Assembly (NCBI GenBank): GCA_944384995.1
Contig: CALWVN010000006.1
Span: forward strand, 30,443 to 94,442
Length of the DNA: 64,000 nt
Reading direction: 5' to 3'
DNA from: an uncultured Clostridia bacterium
GTDB taxonomy: Bacteria > Bacillota > Clostridia > Oscillospirales > Acutalibacteraceae
The position numbers and the translations under genes are program-made. Positions 8,410-16,725 of the stretch are shown one piece after another (position 1 is the stretch's first letter; the number at the start of each line of letters is the position of its first letter). The notes beneath the pieces were generated by a model. That model did not search any database. It saw only the letters and a program-made list of their open reading frames with translations, and was not told the origin of the DNA.

Positions 8410-8906
8410 CAGCTTCTGTATTTCGCGAGGATGCCTGCGACATCGTCCTCGGTGATCTTGCCGTACACTTCGTCATTGACGGTCAGAACGGGCGCAAGCC
8501 CGCACGCGCCGATGCAGCGGCATGCCTCCAGCGAAAACGCACCGTCCGGCGTGCATTCGCCCGCGCCGATGCCTAAAAGCTCCGAGAGCTTGTCGAGGAT
8601 CTGCTGGGAACCTTTGACATAGCACGCCGTGCCCAGGCATACCGAAATGTTGGTCTCGCCTTTGGGCGACAGGGAGAACTGTGCGTAAAAGGTGGAAACG
8701 CCGTACACCTTTTCCAGCGGGATGTCCATCCCCTCGGCGATCATCACCTGTACCTCATAGGGCAGGTAGCCGTAGATCTCCTGCGCCTCCTGCATGACGT
8801 GCATCAGCTGGCTTTTGTCATCCTTGCACGCCTCGATCACCGCTTGCAGCCGCTGGGCCTGTTCGGGTGTGCCGCGAAACGGGATCGTACTGATTTTTTT
8901 GAGCAT
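8409..8906 (-). CDS. hydC: NuoE-like [2Fe-2S] subunit of the bifurcating hydrogenase
   Basis: 165 aa from the chosen ATG. A NuoE/HydC fold is shown by the helical N-terminus (LQAVIEACKD...), YGVSTFYAQFSL, and the four-Cys [2Fe-2S] site in CLGTACYVKG (two ligands) and EACRCIGACGLAP (two). It works with HydA and HydB at the entry of the operon. The reading frame is open 28 codons further upstream, but AGGAGG 10 bases before the ATG at 8906 and family length favour this start. Confidence 0.93.
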   Translation of the reverse strand: MLKKISTIPFRGTPEQAQRLQAVIEACKDDKSQLMHVMQEAQEIYGYLPYEVQVMIAEGMDIPLEKVYGVSTFYAQFSLSPKGETNISVCLGTACYVKGSQQILDKLSELLGIGAGECTPDGAFSLEACRCIGACGLAPVLTVNDEVYGKITEDDVAGILAKYRS

Positions 8907-8991
8907 TCTTGACTTTCCTCCTTTGCAAAAGCCACGTGCCGCGCACAGTTTGTGCGTTCGGCCACACAACTTTCGCGTATACACATCCATT

Positions 8992-9030
8992 ATAGCAGAA
9001 AGAATGTTAAAAATCTATCATTTTTTACAA
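8992..9030 (-). promoter_or_regulatory. Promoter and possible operator of the hydrogenase operon
   Basis: On the minus strand TGC-TATAAT, an extended -10, lies at about 8991-8996, roughly 85 bases before hydC. Just upstream is an 8/9 inverted repeat, TGTTAAAAA (9005-9013) and TTTTTTACA (9021-9029). The half sites recall the redox repressor Rex (TTGTTAA) but the spacing does not fit the Rex consensus, so the regulator is uncertain. The -35 is not well conserved. Confidence 0.5.
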
Positions 9031-9123
9031 AAAGTTTATCAGTATTTTCTTACTGATTTGTATGTTTTTACATATCCAATATGAGCACTATAGCTCACCT
9101 TAAAATTGTATCAAATGAGACAT

Positions 9124-10476
9124 TTAATAAGTTGAAGCTTCCATATTCTGCGGCAAACAGACCGCAGCGAGCTGTGCCGCCGCATTGGGAAAATCCGAAG
9201 CGCGCACACCCGAGCAGGCGAGGAACAGCGTGCAAGCGCCGTTTGCGTCATTTTCCGCACGCAGCGAAATGCCCGTTTTTCGCGCCCGCAGCTCCAGATC
9301 GCCTGCGGCAAGCGGCGTGCGCAGACGTACCTGTACGATAAAACCTGTCTCGCGCAAACGCACCTCCGCAGCTTCGCCGAACGCCGCGTGCACCGCGGTT
9401 TCCAAAAGCCGCGCTTTCTGGGTGTAAAGCTTTCGGACTTTTCGAATCTGTCCTGCCAAGTGCCCGTCACGGATGAATTGACACAGGGCGATCTGCTCGG
9501 CTTTGGAGGCCGTTTGGTTGTAAAGCGGCGCAATCTCGCGGTAGCGCGCCGCGAGGGAATCCGGCAGGACGAGAAAGCTGATGCGAATGGAGGGCAGCAG
9601 CAGGCGCGAAAAGGTTCCGATATACACCACGTGCCGCCCGCCGTCGAGCCCCTGCAGCGCGGGGGCGGGGCGGTCAAAATAGCAGAATTCATTATCGTAG
9701 TCGTCTTCAATGAGCAGCGTCCCGCGCGCCGAGATGCGCTTGAGCAGCGCAATGCGCGCGTCGGTCGGCATCACGTCGCCGCGGCGGTTCATGTGGGAGG
9801 GGGAAATATAAAAAATCTGTGCGTCCGCCTCGCGCTCGCGAATCGTGAAGCCGTAATCCTGAAATACAGCGCGCCCCTGTAAAAACGCCGGGTCGCAAAA
9901 CGCAACGGTTTTTTTGTCATGCAGCACAGCACACAAAATATGTAATAGACTCTGCACGCCCGCGCCGATGACAATGGAATCCGCACGGCAGACGACATTG
10001 CGCTTTTCGGCAAGGTACTGTGCCAGCGCCTCGCGCAGATCCCGTTCGCCCTGTACCTCACCGTAAGAAAGCAGACGCTCATCCTGCCGCAGTGCGCTTT
10101 TTAAATAGCGCCGCCACAGGTTGAAGTCAAAGCTCTCGCGGTCTACGGAAAGCGATGCGAAATCATACAGCGGCGCGGCGGTTTTTTCCGCCTGTGGTGC
10201 AAGTGCCGGGCGCGGGGCGTGAAAATACAGGTCGGTCACGAAGTAGCCGCTTTTCGGTTTGGAAAGGATGTAGCCGTCTGCGCAAAGCTGCAAATAGGCG
10301 CCTTCTGCCGTCGTACGGCTGACCCCGAGCGTTTCGGCACAGTGCCGCAGGGAGGGGAGCTTGGCGTTGGGCAGCAGCTTGCCGCTGACGATCAGTGACT
10401 TATAATAATTGTATACCTGCATATACAGCGGCGTGTCCGTATCCAGCAGCGGTGAAAACTCAGCTTTGGTTTCCAT
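9124..10476 (-). CDS. MocR/PdxR-like GntR regulator with aminotransferase domain
   Basis: 450 aa. An N-terminal GntR winged helix (about 15-82: PSLRHCAETLGVSRTTAEGAY) is joined to a fold-type I aminotransferase domain (about 115-450). MocR proteins usually bind PLP on a Lys in GTFSK. Here the motif is GTFSRLLLP, with Arg291 (CGC, 9604-9606). The EDDYDNEF segment that contacts the pyridine ring is retained. The gene is divergent from a pyridoxal kinase and an ECF transporter, which points to control of vitamin B6 salvage. Loss of the Schiff-base Lys suggests non-covalent ligand sensing or a changed ligand. Confidence 0.88.
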   Translation of the reverse strand: METKAEFSPLLDTDTPLYMQVYNYYKSLIVSGKLLPNAKLPSLRHCAETLGVSRTTAEGAYLQLCADGYILSKPKSGYFVTDLYFHAPRPALAPQAEKTAAPLYDFASLSVDRESFDFNLWRRYLKSALRQDERLLSYGEVQGERDLREALAQYLAEKRNVVCRADSIVIGAGVQSLLHILCAVLHDKKTVAFCDPAFLQGRAVFQDYGFTIREREADAQIFYISPSHMNRRGDVMPTDARIALLKRISARGTLLIEDDYDNEFCYFDRPAPALQGLDGGRHVVYIGTFSRLLLPSIRISFLVLPDSLAARYREIAPLYNQTASKAEQIALCQFIRDGHLAGQIRKVRKLYTQKARLLETAVHAAFGEAAEVRLRETGFIVQVRLRTPLAAGDLELRARKTGISLRAENDANGACTLFLACSGVRASDFPNAAAQLAAVCLPQNMEASTY

Positions 10477-10586
10477 ATGATCTGTCCCCTAAAAAATAAT
10501 CATTTTTGTGTATTTCCATAATGACAGCTTTGTTCTATTATATAGAAAATTTGAAAATCATGCAAGGGGAAAAGGCAGGTGGTTTC
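10477..10586. promoter_or_regulatory. Divergent promoter region of the B6 locus
   Basis: This 110-base region separates the MocR-like regulator from the kinase. It holds the near-palindrome TTCTATTATATAGAA (10533-10547), which contains a TATTAT -10-like element on the plus strand. An operator for the divergent regulator is the natural expectation, but no direct repeats of the known PdxR type are obvious. Confidence 0.45.
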
Positions 10587-11417
10587 ATGAAGCGCATCGC
10601 GGTCGTCAACGACCTTTCGGGATTGGGGCGCTGTTCGCTCACGGCGGCGCTTCCGGTGTTGTCCGTGCTCGGCACGGAGTGCTGCCCGCTGCCCACGGCG
10701 ATTCTCTCCAATCAAACGGGCTACGACAGCTTTTTCTGCGATGATTTCACCGACCGGCTCGACGATTACCTTGCCGAGTGGCAAAAGCTCGGCGTGCGCT
10801 TCGACGGTATATTGACAGGCTACCTTGCAAGCGAGGCGCAGGCAAAGCGGATCGAAGCGTTTTTGGATGCCTTTCAAACGCCGGATACGCTGTTTGTCTG
10901 TGACCCCGTCATGGCGGATGACGGCAGGGTGTATGATACCTATGACGAAGCCCTTTGCGCCGCTGTCGCGCGGCTCTCCAAGCGCGCCAATGTGATCACG
11001 CCGAACCTGTCGGAGCTTAGCCTGCTCTGCGGTGCAGACTACCATGCGCTTTCGGAAACTTGCACACAGGGCAAGGGCTTTTCCGAGATCGCGGCGCTTG
11101 CAAAGGCGCTGTTGTCTGAAACCCTGCACACCGTCGTAATCACCGGCGTGCGCCACGGTGATGAGATTTCCTGTGTGCTGGTCACGCGTGAAGGTGAAAC
11201 GGTCGTCACGGGCAAACGCTTCGGTGGTAGCTATTCGGGCACGGGCGATCTGTTTTCCGCCGTGCTCACAGGGGAACTCGTGCGCGGGACAAATGCCGAA
11301 ACGGCCGTGCGCAAAGCGGTACGCTTTTTAGAGGCTTCCATTGAAGAAAGCTATCGCGCGGGCACGAATCGAAACGACGGTGTGAATTTTCAAAACCACT
11401 TGGAGATGCTGCTATGA
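10587..11417 (+). CDS. pdxY: Pyridoxine/pyridoxal/pyridoxamine kinase
   Basis: 276 aa. The PfkB/ribokinase-fold B6 kinase family is recognised from VVNDLSGLGRCSL, LPTAILSNQTGY, GILTGYLAS, VCDPVMADDG, VITPNLSELSLL, and the C-terminal anion-hole segment GGSYSGTGDLFSAV with the catalytic Asp. It phosphorylates B6 vitamers to PLP precursors in the cytoplasm. An open frame extends 27 codons upstream, but the ATG at 10587 follows AGGTGG and starts the conserved MKRIAVVND. Its end overlaps the ECF gene start by 4 bases (ATGA). The symbol pdxY versus pdxK is by family resemblance only. Confidence 0.9.
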   Translation: MKRIAVVNDLSGLGRCSLTAALPVLSVLGTECCPLPTAILSNQTGYDSFFCDDFTDRLDDYLAEWQKLGVRFDGILTGYLASEAQAKRIEAFLDAFQTPDTLFVCDPVMADDGRVYDTYDEALCAAVARLSKRANVITPNLSELSLLCGADYHALSETCTQGKGFSEIAALAKALLSETLHTVVITGVRHGDEISCVLVTREGETVVTGKRFGGSYSGTGDLFSAVLTGELVRGTNAETAVRKAVRFLEASIEESYRAGTNRNDGVNFQNHLEMLL

Positions 11418-11956
11418 AAAAAAATAAAGCGCTTGGGGCGTTATATAATTTGATTTTAAGCGCGCTTTTTGCGGCGCTCATCGTCGTGATGACCGCGTAT
11501 ATTAAGTTCAACACAGGCATCAACAACGGCTATCTGCACTTCGGCGACAGTATGATCTACCTCGCCTCGTGCATTCTGCCGTTGCCGTATGCCGCCGCTG
11601 CCGCCGCCGTGGGCGGTGCGGTCGCAGATGTGCTTGCTGGCAGTGCGGTCTGGGCGCCTTTCACCGCGATCATTAAAGCGTGCAACACGCTGCCGTTTGC
11701 GCTCGTATATTTCCGCCGCAAGCATCCGCCGACACGGATGCTCAACAAAACGACGGCGTTCATGCCGCTCGTTTCGGGGCTTATCACGGTCTTCGGTTAT
11801 TTTCTCACGGAAGGGCTTTTGTACAGTTTCCCGACGGCGCTCACCTCCGTACCGTTCAGCATCGTGCAGGCGGTCGGCAGCGCGGCAATCTATTATGCCG
11901 CCGCAGCAGCGCTGGACAAAGCCGATATAAAGAAAAGAATCTATCACAATTTTTAA
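11414..11956 (+). CDS. ECF transporter S component, probably for a B6 vitamer
   Basis: 180 aa with about six hydrophobic helices. The N-terminus (LSALFAALIVVMTAYIKF) and the GYLHFGDSMIYLAS segment are typical of substrate-binding S components of energy-coupling-factor importers, and it resembles the TIGR04002-type family. The ATPase and T subunits are not in the window, as expected for group II ECF systems sharing one energising module. It is translationally coupled to the pyridoxal kinase and divergent from the MocR-like regulator, which supports B6 uptake. That substrate is inferred from context. Confidence 0.82.
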   Translation: MKKNKALGALYNLILSALFAALIVVMTAYIKFNTGINNGYLHFGDSMIYLASCILPLPYAAAAAAVGGAVADVLAGSAVWAPFTAIIKACNTLPFALVYFRRKHPPTRMLNKTTAFMPLVSGLITVFGYFLTEGLLYSFPTALTSVPFSIVQAVGSAAIYYAAAAALDKADIKKRIYHNF

Positions 11957-11968
11957 GGAGATGGCAAC

Positions 11969-12577
11969 ATGGCGGATATTTTGTATACTTTTGAAAATAA
12001 GGTCTACTTGAATCTCACCAACGCCTGCCCGTGCCGCTGTAAATTCTGCATTCGGCAAAACGGCGACGCCGTAGGCGAGGCGCAGACGCTGTGGTTTAAA
12101 GCACACACGCCGACTTTTGAAGAGATCAAAGCAGCGATCGACGCGTGGAATTTTACGGGCTACACGCAGGAAGTCGTATTCTGCGGCTACGGCGAACCGA
12201 CCTGCGCTTACGAAAACCTGTTGAAAACGGCGGCTTATTTAAAGGAAAAGGGCTTAAGGCTGCGCTTGAATACCAATGGGCTTTCCGACCTCATCAATAA
12301 AAAGCCGACGGCAAAGGAGATCTGCAAATATTTTGATACGGTCTCTGTTTCGCTCAACGCCCCGACCGCCGAAAAATACAACGACCTTTGCGCGCCCTCG
12401 TTTGGGGAAGCGGCGTTTAACGCGATTTTGAAATTTGCCCGCGAATGTAAAGAAACCGGTGTAAATGTCAAATTTACGGTGGTGGATGTTATTTCCAAAG
12501 AGGACATTGCCGCCTGTCAAAAACGCGCGGACGAAATGGGTATCCCGCTGCGCGTGCGCGCATACACTGCCGGATAA
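11969..12577 (+). CDS. Short radical SAM protein, TatD-associated type
   Basis: 202 aa. CPCRCKFCIRQ is a CX3CX2C radical SAM motif, followed by CGYGEPTCAYENLL and LNTNGL typical of the TIM-barrel core. It matches in size the short radical SAM family often found beside TatD nucleases; no tatD gene is adjacent here. It lies 12 bases after the ECF gene behind AAGGAGATGGCAAC, so it belongs to the B6-linked operon. The reaction is unknown. Lack of a SPASM or C-terminal domain suggests a small-molecule or tRNA-type substrate, but this is speculation. Confidence 0.8.
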   Translation: MADILYTFENKVYLNLTNACPCRCKFCIRQNGDAVGEAQTLWFKAHTPTFEEIKAAIDAWNFTGYTQEVVFCGYGEPTCAYENLLKTAAYLKEKGLRLRLNTNGLSDLINKKPTAKEICKYFDTVSVSLNAPTAEKYNDLCAPSFGEAAFNAILKFARECKETGVNVKFTVVDVISKEDIAACQKRADEMGIPLRVRAYTAG

Positions 12578-12607
12578 CGGAATACAGTGAAACAATAACT
12601 TACAGAA

Positions 12608-12649
12608 AAGCGGTATGCTTCCGAAGAGGCATACCGCTTGTTTGTTTTT
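12608..12649 (+). terminator. Terminator of the B6 operon
   Basis: A perfect 11-bp stem (12608-12618 / 12629-12639) is followed by GTTTGTTTTT, 30 bases after the radical SAM stop. It lies between convergent genes and may also serve the MBL-fold gene. Confidence 0.85.
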
Positions 12650-12656
12650 GGGCGCT

Positions 12657-13418
12657 TTAAAGCCGAACCGACCAGTCGCCGTAGTCGAATTTTCCGCTGC
12701 CGTGCGCAAGCTTCCCGCACCGTGCAAGATCCCGAAACGCGTCCCGCATGCGCGCAAGAATCTCCGGCTGCATGCTTAAATCGTGGTGTGCGGGAAAGAC
12801 TCTTTTTACGGGCAGGGCAGCTACCGTTTCGAGCGAGCGCAGATATGCCTGCGGGTCGGTGGAGGGGAAATATGCGGTCAGCTCGCCCTTGTATGCGAGG
12901 TCTCCCGTAAACAGATATCCGCGTGCCGCTTCCCAAAAGCACATGTGTCCGGGCGAATGTCCCGGTGTGTGCAAGACCGTGATCTGCCGATCACCGAGGT
13001 CGATCTGTTCACCGCCGTGCAGCACTTTTGTCGGTGTCCCCTGAAAAAAGACATAGGTATTTACGTCATAGCCCTCCGGCAGGCGGCAGCGCTCCGTTAC
13101 ATAGCCCCGAATGGTCTCGATAGGCTGCGGAAAGCCGCCCTGCAGCCAGGCGAGCTGCAAGGCGTGCGCATAGAAATCGGGGTAATACCGATGCCCGCCG
13201 ATATGATCCCAATGGATGTGGGTGGCAACGGCGGTGATCGGCTTGTCTGTCAGCGGCGTTACGGCGTTGCGGATGTCGCAGATACCGAGTCCCGTATCAA
13301 TGAGCAAACTCCGTTTCGTGCCGTTTAACAGATAGCAGTGCGTTTCCTCCCAGTGGCGGTATTCGCTGATCGCAAACGTGTCCGGGTCTATGCGATCCGT
13401 TGTAAACCAATTTTCCAT
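12657..13418 (-). CDS. Metallo-beta-lactamase-fold hydrolase
   Basis: 253 aa. The zinc-binding signature is complete: THIHWDHIGG (HXHXDH), a later His in TPGHSPGHM, the bridging Asp in FTGDLAY, and the last His in FPAHHD. This matches the glyoxalase II-like/teichoic-acid-like general MBL hydrolase group. No signal peptide is present, so it is cytoplasmic. The substrate is not predictable; thioester, lactone or phosphodiester hydrolysis are all possible. It is transcribed alone. Confidence 0.85.
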   Translation of the reverse strand: MENWFTTDRIDPDTFAISEYRHWEETHCYLLNGTKRSLLIDTGLGICDIRNAVTPLTDKPITAVATHIHWDHIGGHRYYPDFYAHALQLAWLQGGFPQPIETIRGYVTERCRLPEGYDVNTYVFFQGTPTKVLHGGEQIDLGDRQITVLHTPGHSPGHMCFWEAARGYLFTGDLAYKGELTAYFPSTDPQAYLRSLETVAALPVKRVFPAHHDLSMQPEILARMRDAFRDLARCGKLAHGSGKFDYGDWSVRL

Positions 13419-13434
13419 AAGTATCTCCGTGTAG

Positions 13435-13479
13435 ACCGACGGCGGGGCGGACTGGTGAACAGTTCGCCCCGCCGTCGGT
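13435..13479. terminator. Strong GC-rich hairpin after the small SOS-type gene
   Basis: A perfect 15-bp stem (arms 13435-13449 and 13465-13479) carries an inner 3-bp extension. It lies 40 bases downstream of the minus-strand small membrane gene. A U-tract is absent on either strand, so it may be a weak terminator or a 3' stabiliser. Confidence 0.5.
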
Positions 13480-13519
13480 GTTGTGTGAAAAAAGGAAGAA
13501 TAGAAGTAGGCAATATCAA

Positions 13520-13765
13520 TCAGGCTACATGTATGCTGCCGCCGGAGGGCTTTTTGGATTTGCCGCCCTCATACACGCGGAACGCACGCTCTTTCTGCAT
13601 TCTTTCATACCGCTTTTTACGCTTATAGCGGCGGTAATTGACAACAATGATGCGGCGCACTTTCTGCTCAAACGCGATCAGCTTGTCTTCTTTGATAAAC
13701 CCGTAAATCAGCAACAGGATAAATGCAAGTTCCAGGGCGGAACGAATAGCAAGTGCGGCTGTCAT
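13520..13765 (-). CDS. Small single-pass membrane protein under LexA-like boxes
   Basis: 81 aa. One hydrophobic helix (LELAFILLLIYGF, about 9-22) is followed by a very basic segment (RRYKRKKRYERMQKERAF) and a Lys/Gly tail. GGAGG lies 10 bases before the ATG at 13765; an upstream TTG is too close to it. The promoter carries GAACATTTGTTC, a match to the Gram-positive LexA box. SOS-induced small membrane proteins such as YneA and SidA block cell division, and this could be a functional analogue. No LysM domain or sequence homology to YneA is visible, so function is inferred from regulation and topology only. Confidence 0.65.
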   Translation of the reverse strand: MTAALAIRSALELAFILLLIYGFIKEDKLIAFEQKVRRIIVVNYRRYKRKKRYERMQKERAFRVYEGGKSKKPSGGSIHVA

Positions 13766-14097
13766 CTGTCTCAAACCTCCGTTCGGAACATTTGTTCTGT
13801 CTCGTTACACCCTTATTATAGCAGGGTTATTTTGTTTGTCAAGACAAATGTTCGATTTTTTTGACACAAAAGTCCAAAAAATTGGACTTTAAATAAATTC
13901 TATAGAAAGTTTTTCCTTTCTGCGCTTATATTACCACAATATATAGTGTTAGTCAAGATGAAAAGCACAATTTATGCAAGCCAAACAGAAAAACAGAAAT
14001 TTTTGCTTTTTTCCCACTCGTCTATTTATCTTTTCAGCGGATTTTGCTATAATAACAACGATTCATTCGCAGCAAAGACAGTATGAGGAAAGAAACT
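13766..14097. other. Intergenic region between the SOS-type gene and obgE
   Basis: Besides the SOS promoter it holds a perfect 9-bp palindrome with A4 loop (13869-13877 / 13882-13890), function unknown. An extended -10 TGC-TATAAT at 14046-14053 serves obgE. The remainder is AT-rich with no coding signal. Confidence 0.6.
13786..13854 (-). promoter_or_regulatory. SigA promoter flanked by LexA-like SOS boxes
   Basis: On the minus strand, TTGACA (13837-13842), a 16-base spacer and an extended TGC-TATAAT (13815-13820). Box 1, GAACATTTGTTC (13786-13797), lies at the transcription start side and is an exact GAAC-N4-GTTC. An imperfect second copy, CGAACATTTGTCT on the minus strand (about 13842-13854), overlaps the upstream side of the -35. 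Confidence 0.7.
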
Positions 14098-15369
14098 ATG
14101 TTTGTAGATATTGCAAAAATCAAGATCAAGGCGGGCGACGGCGGCGATGGCGCCGTCGCATTCCACCGTGAAAAATATGTGGCGTCCGGCGGTCCTGACG
14201 GCGGCGACGGCGGGCGCGGCGGCAACATCGTGTTCGTCGCGGATGACAGCCTTTCCACGCTTGCGGACTTCCGCTATAAGCGCAAATATACGGCGGAAAA
14301 CGGGCAGAACGGGCGCGGCGCGCACTGCAACGGCAAAAAAGGGCAGGATCTGGTCATCCGCGTCCCGCGCGGCACCGTTATCCGTGAGGTGCAAAGCGGC
14401 GCGGTGCTCGCCGATATGTCCACAGACGAACCGTTCATCGCCGCAAAGGGCGGCAAAGGGGGATTTGGCAACCGCCATTTTGCCACGCCCACGCGCCAGA
14501 CCCCGCGTTTTGCGAAAAGCGGCGCGCCGGGTGAATCGTGGGAGGTCTCTCTGGAGCTGAAACTGATCGCCGACGTGGGGCTTTTAGGCTTTCCGAATGT
14601 CGGCAAATCTTCGCTTCTCTCGGTCGTCAGCGAAGCCAAGCCCATCATCGGCGATTATCACTTTACAACGATCACCCCCGTGCTCGGCGTGGTGCGCATG
14701 GGCGAAGGGCAGAGCTTTGTCATGGCGGATATTCCCGGCCTTATCGAAGGCGCCGCCGAGGGCGTGGGGCTCGGGCACGCGTTTCTGCGCCATGTGGAGC
14801 GCTGCCGTATGCTTGTGCATTTGGTGGACGTCGCAGGCAGCGAGGGGCGCGATCCGATCGAGGATTTTGAGAAGATCAACGAAGAACTGCGCAAATTCAA
14901 TCCCGAGCTCAGTCAATGCCCGCAGATCGTTGCGGGCAACAAGATCGATCTTGCCGAGGACGAGCAGCGCGAACGCTTCAAGGCGTATATCGAAAAGCAG
15001 GGCTTGCCGTATTTCGAGATCGTTGCACCGATCCGCTACGGCACGCAGGAGCTCATCAACGCCGTGGCGGCAAAGCTCGCCACACTTCCGCCCGTCAAGC
15101 ACTACGAGCCTGAGGAGATCCCGATGGAGCTGCTCGAAAAAGATAAGAAAAACGGCTTTACGGTCACCGTGCGCGACGGGGTGTATATTGTGGAAGCCGA
15201 GTGGCTCTATAAAATTCTTCTGAAAACCGATATGGATGACTACGAATCCCTGCAATATTTCCAGAATGTCCTGCAAACAAGCGGTATTTTGGACGCCCTG
15301 CGGGAAAAAGGGATCGGGGAAGGCGACACCGTCAGCATTTACGACTTTGAATTCGACTATGTGCCGTAA
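14098..15369 (+). CDS. obgE: GTPase ObgE/CgtA
   Basis: 423 aa. The N-terminal glycine-rich Obg domain (VDIAKIKIKAGDGG, GGPDGGDGGRGG) spans about 1-157. The G domain shows GFPNVGKSSLL (Walker A), the DIPGLIEGA switch and NKIDL, and a C-terminal OCT domain ends at about residue 423. Obg is an essential ribosome-associated GTPase linked to 50S maturation, (p)ppGpp signalling and, in Bacillus, sporulation. AGGAAAG precedes the ATG at 14098. mrnC follows at 33 bases, so the two are probably one operon. Confidence 0.96.
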   Translation: MFVDIAKIKIKAGDGGDGAVAFHREKYVASGGPDGGDGGRGGNIVFVADDSLSTLADFRYKRKYTAENGQNGRGAHCNGKKGQDLVIRVPRGTVIREVQSGAVLADMSTDEPFIAAKGGKGGFGNRHFATPTRQTPRFAKSGAPGESWEVSLELKLIADVGLLGFPNVGKSSLLSVVSEAKPIIGDYHFTTITPVLGVVRMGEGQSFVMADIPGLIEGAAEGVGLGHAFLRHVERCRMLVHLVDVAGSEGRDPIEDFEKINEELRKFNPELSQCPQIVAGNKIDLAEDEQRERFKAYIEKQGLPYFEIVAPIRYGTQELINAVAAKLATLPPVKHYEPEEIPMELLEKDKKNGFTVTVRDGVYIVEAEWLYKILLKTDMDDYESLQYFQNVLQTSGILDALREKGIGEGDTVSIYDFEFDYVP

Positions 15370-15402
15370 TTCGGCAGCACAAAACGGATAAACGGGGGAA
15401 CC

Positions 15403-15813
15403 ATGGAGAACAATACCAATATGTACAGCCCCCTTGCGCTTGCTTTCTTAGGCGACGCGGTATACGGGCTGCTTGTCCGGGAACACCTGCTTTTGCAGGC
15501 AAACCGCCCCGCCGGTCAGCTACATACCCTTTCGACGGGACTTGTCAACGCCGCGGCGCAGGCAAGGGCTGTAAAAAATCTGCTGCCCGAGCTTACCGAA
15601 ACGGAGCTTGCCGTTTACAAACGCGGGCGCAACGCGCACCCGGGGCATACCCCGAAACACCAGTCGGAGGGTGACTATCACAGCGCCACGGGTTTAGAAG
15701 CATTGTTCGGCTGGCTTTACCTGAACAAAGATGAGACCCGCCTTCGTGCGCTGTTTGATAAGATCTGGCAGATTGGGGCGGAGAACGGTGCGCAAAAAGG
15801 CGAAACGAAATAG
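15403..15813 (+). CDS. mrnC: Mini-ribonuclease 3
   Basis: 136 aa. A stand-alone RNase III catalytic domain without the dsRNA-binding domain: LAFLGDAVYGLLVREHL, then the GRNAHPGHTPKH loop, then SATGLEALFGWLYL containing the second acidic pair. Mini-III trims the 23S rRNA ends in Firmicutes. GGGGGA precedes the ATG. The downstream YitT-family gene starts inside its last codons. Confidence 0.92.
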   Translation: MENNTNMYSPLALAFLGDAVYGLLVREHLLLQANRPAGQLHTLSTGLVNAAAQARAVKNLLPELTETELAVYKRGRNAHPGHTPKHQSEGDYHSATGLEALFGWLYLNKDETRLRALFDKIWQIGAENGAQKGETK

Positions 15814-16669
15814 GCACACGGCACGCAAAACGGCGGCAGACTTGCTGCTGTATTTTGCCGGCGCTTTTTTGTATGCGGCGGCGGTCAACGTGTTTTTGGC
15901 GCCGAATGAAATCCTGCTCGGCGGTTTTACGGGTGTCGCCACGGTGCTCAACCACCTGCTTGGCACGCCCATCGGCACGGTGGTGTTTCTGCTGAATGTG
16001 CCGCTGTTTCTGATCGCGTATTTCAAATTCGGTTTTTCCTTTATTATACGGACGGTCATCGCCACCTTTTTTTCCTCCGTACTCATCGATGTGACCGCGC
16101 TGTTTTTGCCCGTGTATGCGGGCGACCGCTTGCTTTCTTCACTGTTTGGCGGCATTTTGAGCGGCGCGGGACTCGGCCTTGTGTTCCTGCGCGGGGCGAC
16201 GACCGGCGGCACGGACATCCTTTCGAAGCTGCTGCAAAGGCGGCGGCCGCATATGTCCATGGGGCGTGTGATCCTGCTTTTGGATCTTGCGGTCGTGCTT
16301 TTGTCCTTTGCCGTATACCGAAGTCTCGAAACGGTGCTGTATTCGCTGGTAGTCATTTATGTCAGCGCGCAGGCGGTGGACCTTACGCAGACGGGGCTTT
16401 CGCACGACAAGCTGCTGTTTATCGTAACCGATAAGGGCGAGCGCGCTACGCGCGCGATCGTCGAAACGCTGGACCGCGGCGTGAGCGTGCTGGATGTGCG
16501 CGGCGGCTACACCGGGGAGAAGCGCCAAATGCTGTTTTGCGCCGTGCGCGCAGGCGACGCAGTAAGGCTGACGAAAGCGATCCGCGCGATCGACGAAAGC
16601 GCGTTTATCGTGATATCCGAGATTTCCGATATCCTCGGCGAAGGGTTCAAGAGCCGCACGGCGGTATAA
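15788..16669 (+). CDS. YitT-family membrane protein (DUF161/DUF2179)
   Basis: About 293 aa from a GTG start. Five to six hydrophobic helices include the family motif ILLGGFTGVATVLNHL and the GATTGGTDILSKLL repeat. A C-terminal cytoplasmic DUF2179 domain (DKGERATRAIVETLDRGVSVL...) follows. YitT proteins are widespread in Firmicutes; transport of an unknown substrate is usually assumed. The start is chosen at GTG 15788 because GGAG lies just upstream and an earlier start would overlap mrnC more deeply. The overlap of 26 bases suggests translational coupling. Confidence 0.85.
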   Translation: MRKKAKRNRHTARKTAADLLLYFAGAFLYAAAVNVFLAPNEILLGGFTGVATVLNHLLGTPIGTVVFLLNVPLFLIAYFKFGFSFIIRTVIATFFSSVLIDVTALFLPVYAGDRLLSSLFGGILSGAGLGLVFLRGATTGGTDILSKLLQRRRPHMSMGRVILLLDLAVVLLSFAVYRSLETVLYSLVVIYVSAQAVDLTQTGLSHDKLLFIVTDKGERATRAIVETLDRGVSVLDVRGGYTGEKRQMLFCAVRAGDAVRLTKAIRAIDESAFIVISEISDILGEGFKSRTAV

Positions 16670-16725
16670 GCAGAGAGCTAAGACGCGCGCCAAAGCGACG
16701 GATTTCTTTAGGAGACGCAGAAACC

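Noticed and set aside
9005-9030. Rex-type operator at the hydrogenase promoter
   Set aside because: Half sites look similar to TTGTTAA but the spacing is wrong for Rex; kept only as an unassigned inverted repeat.
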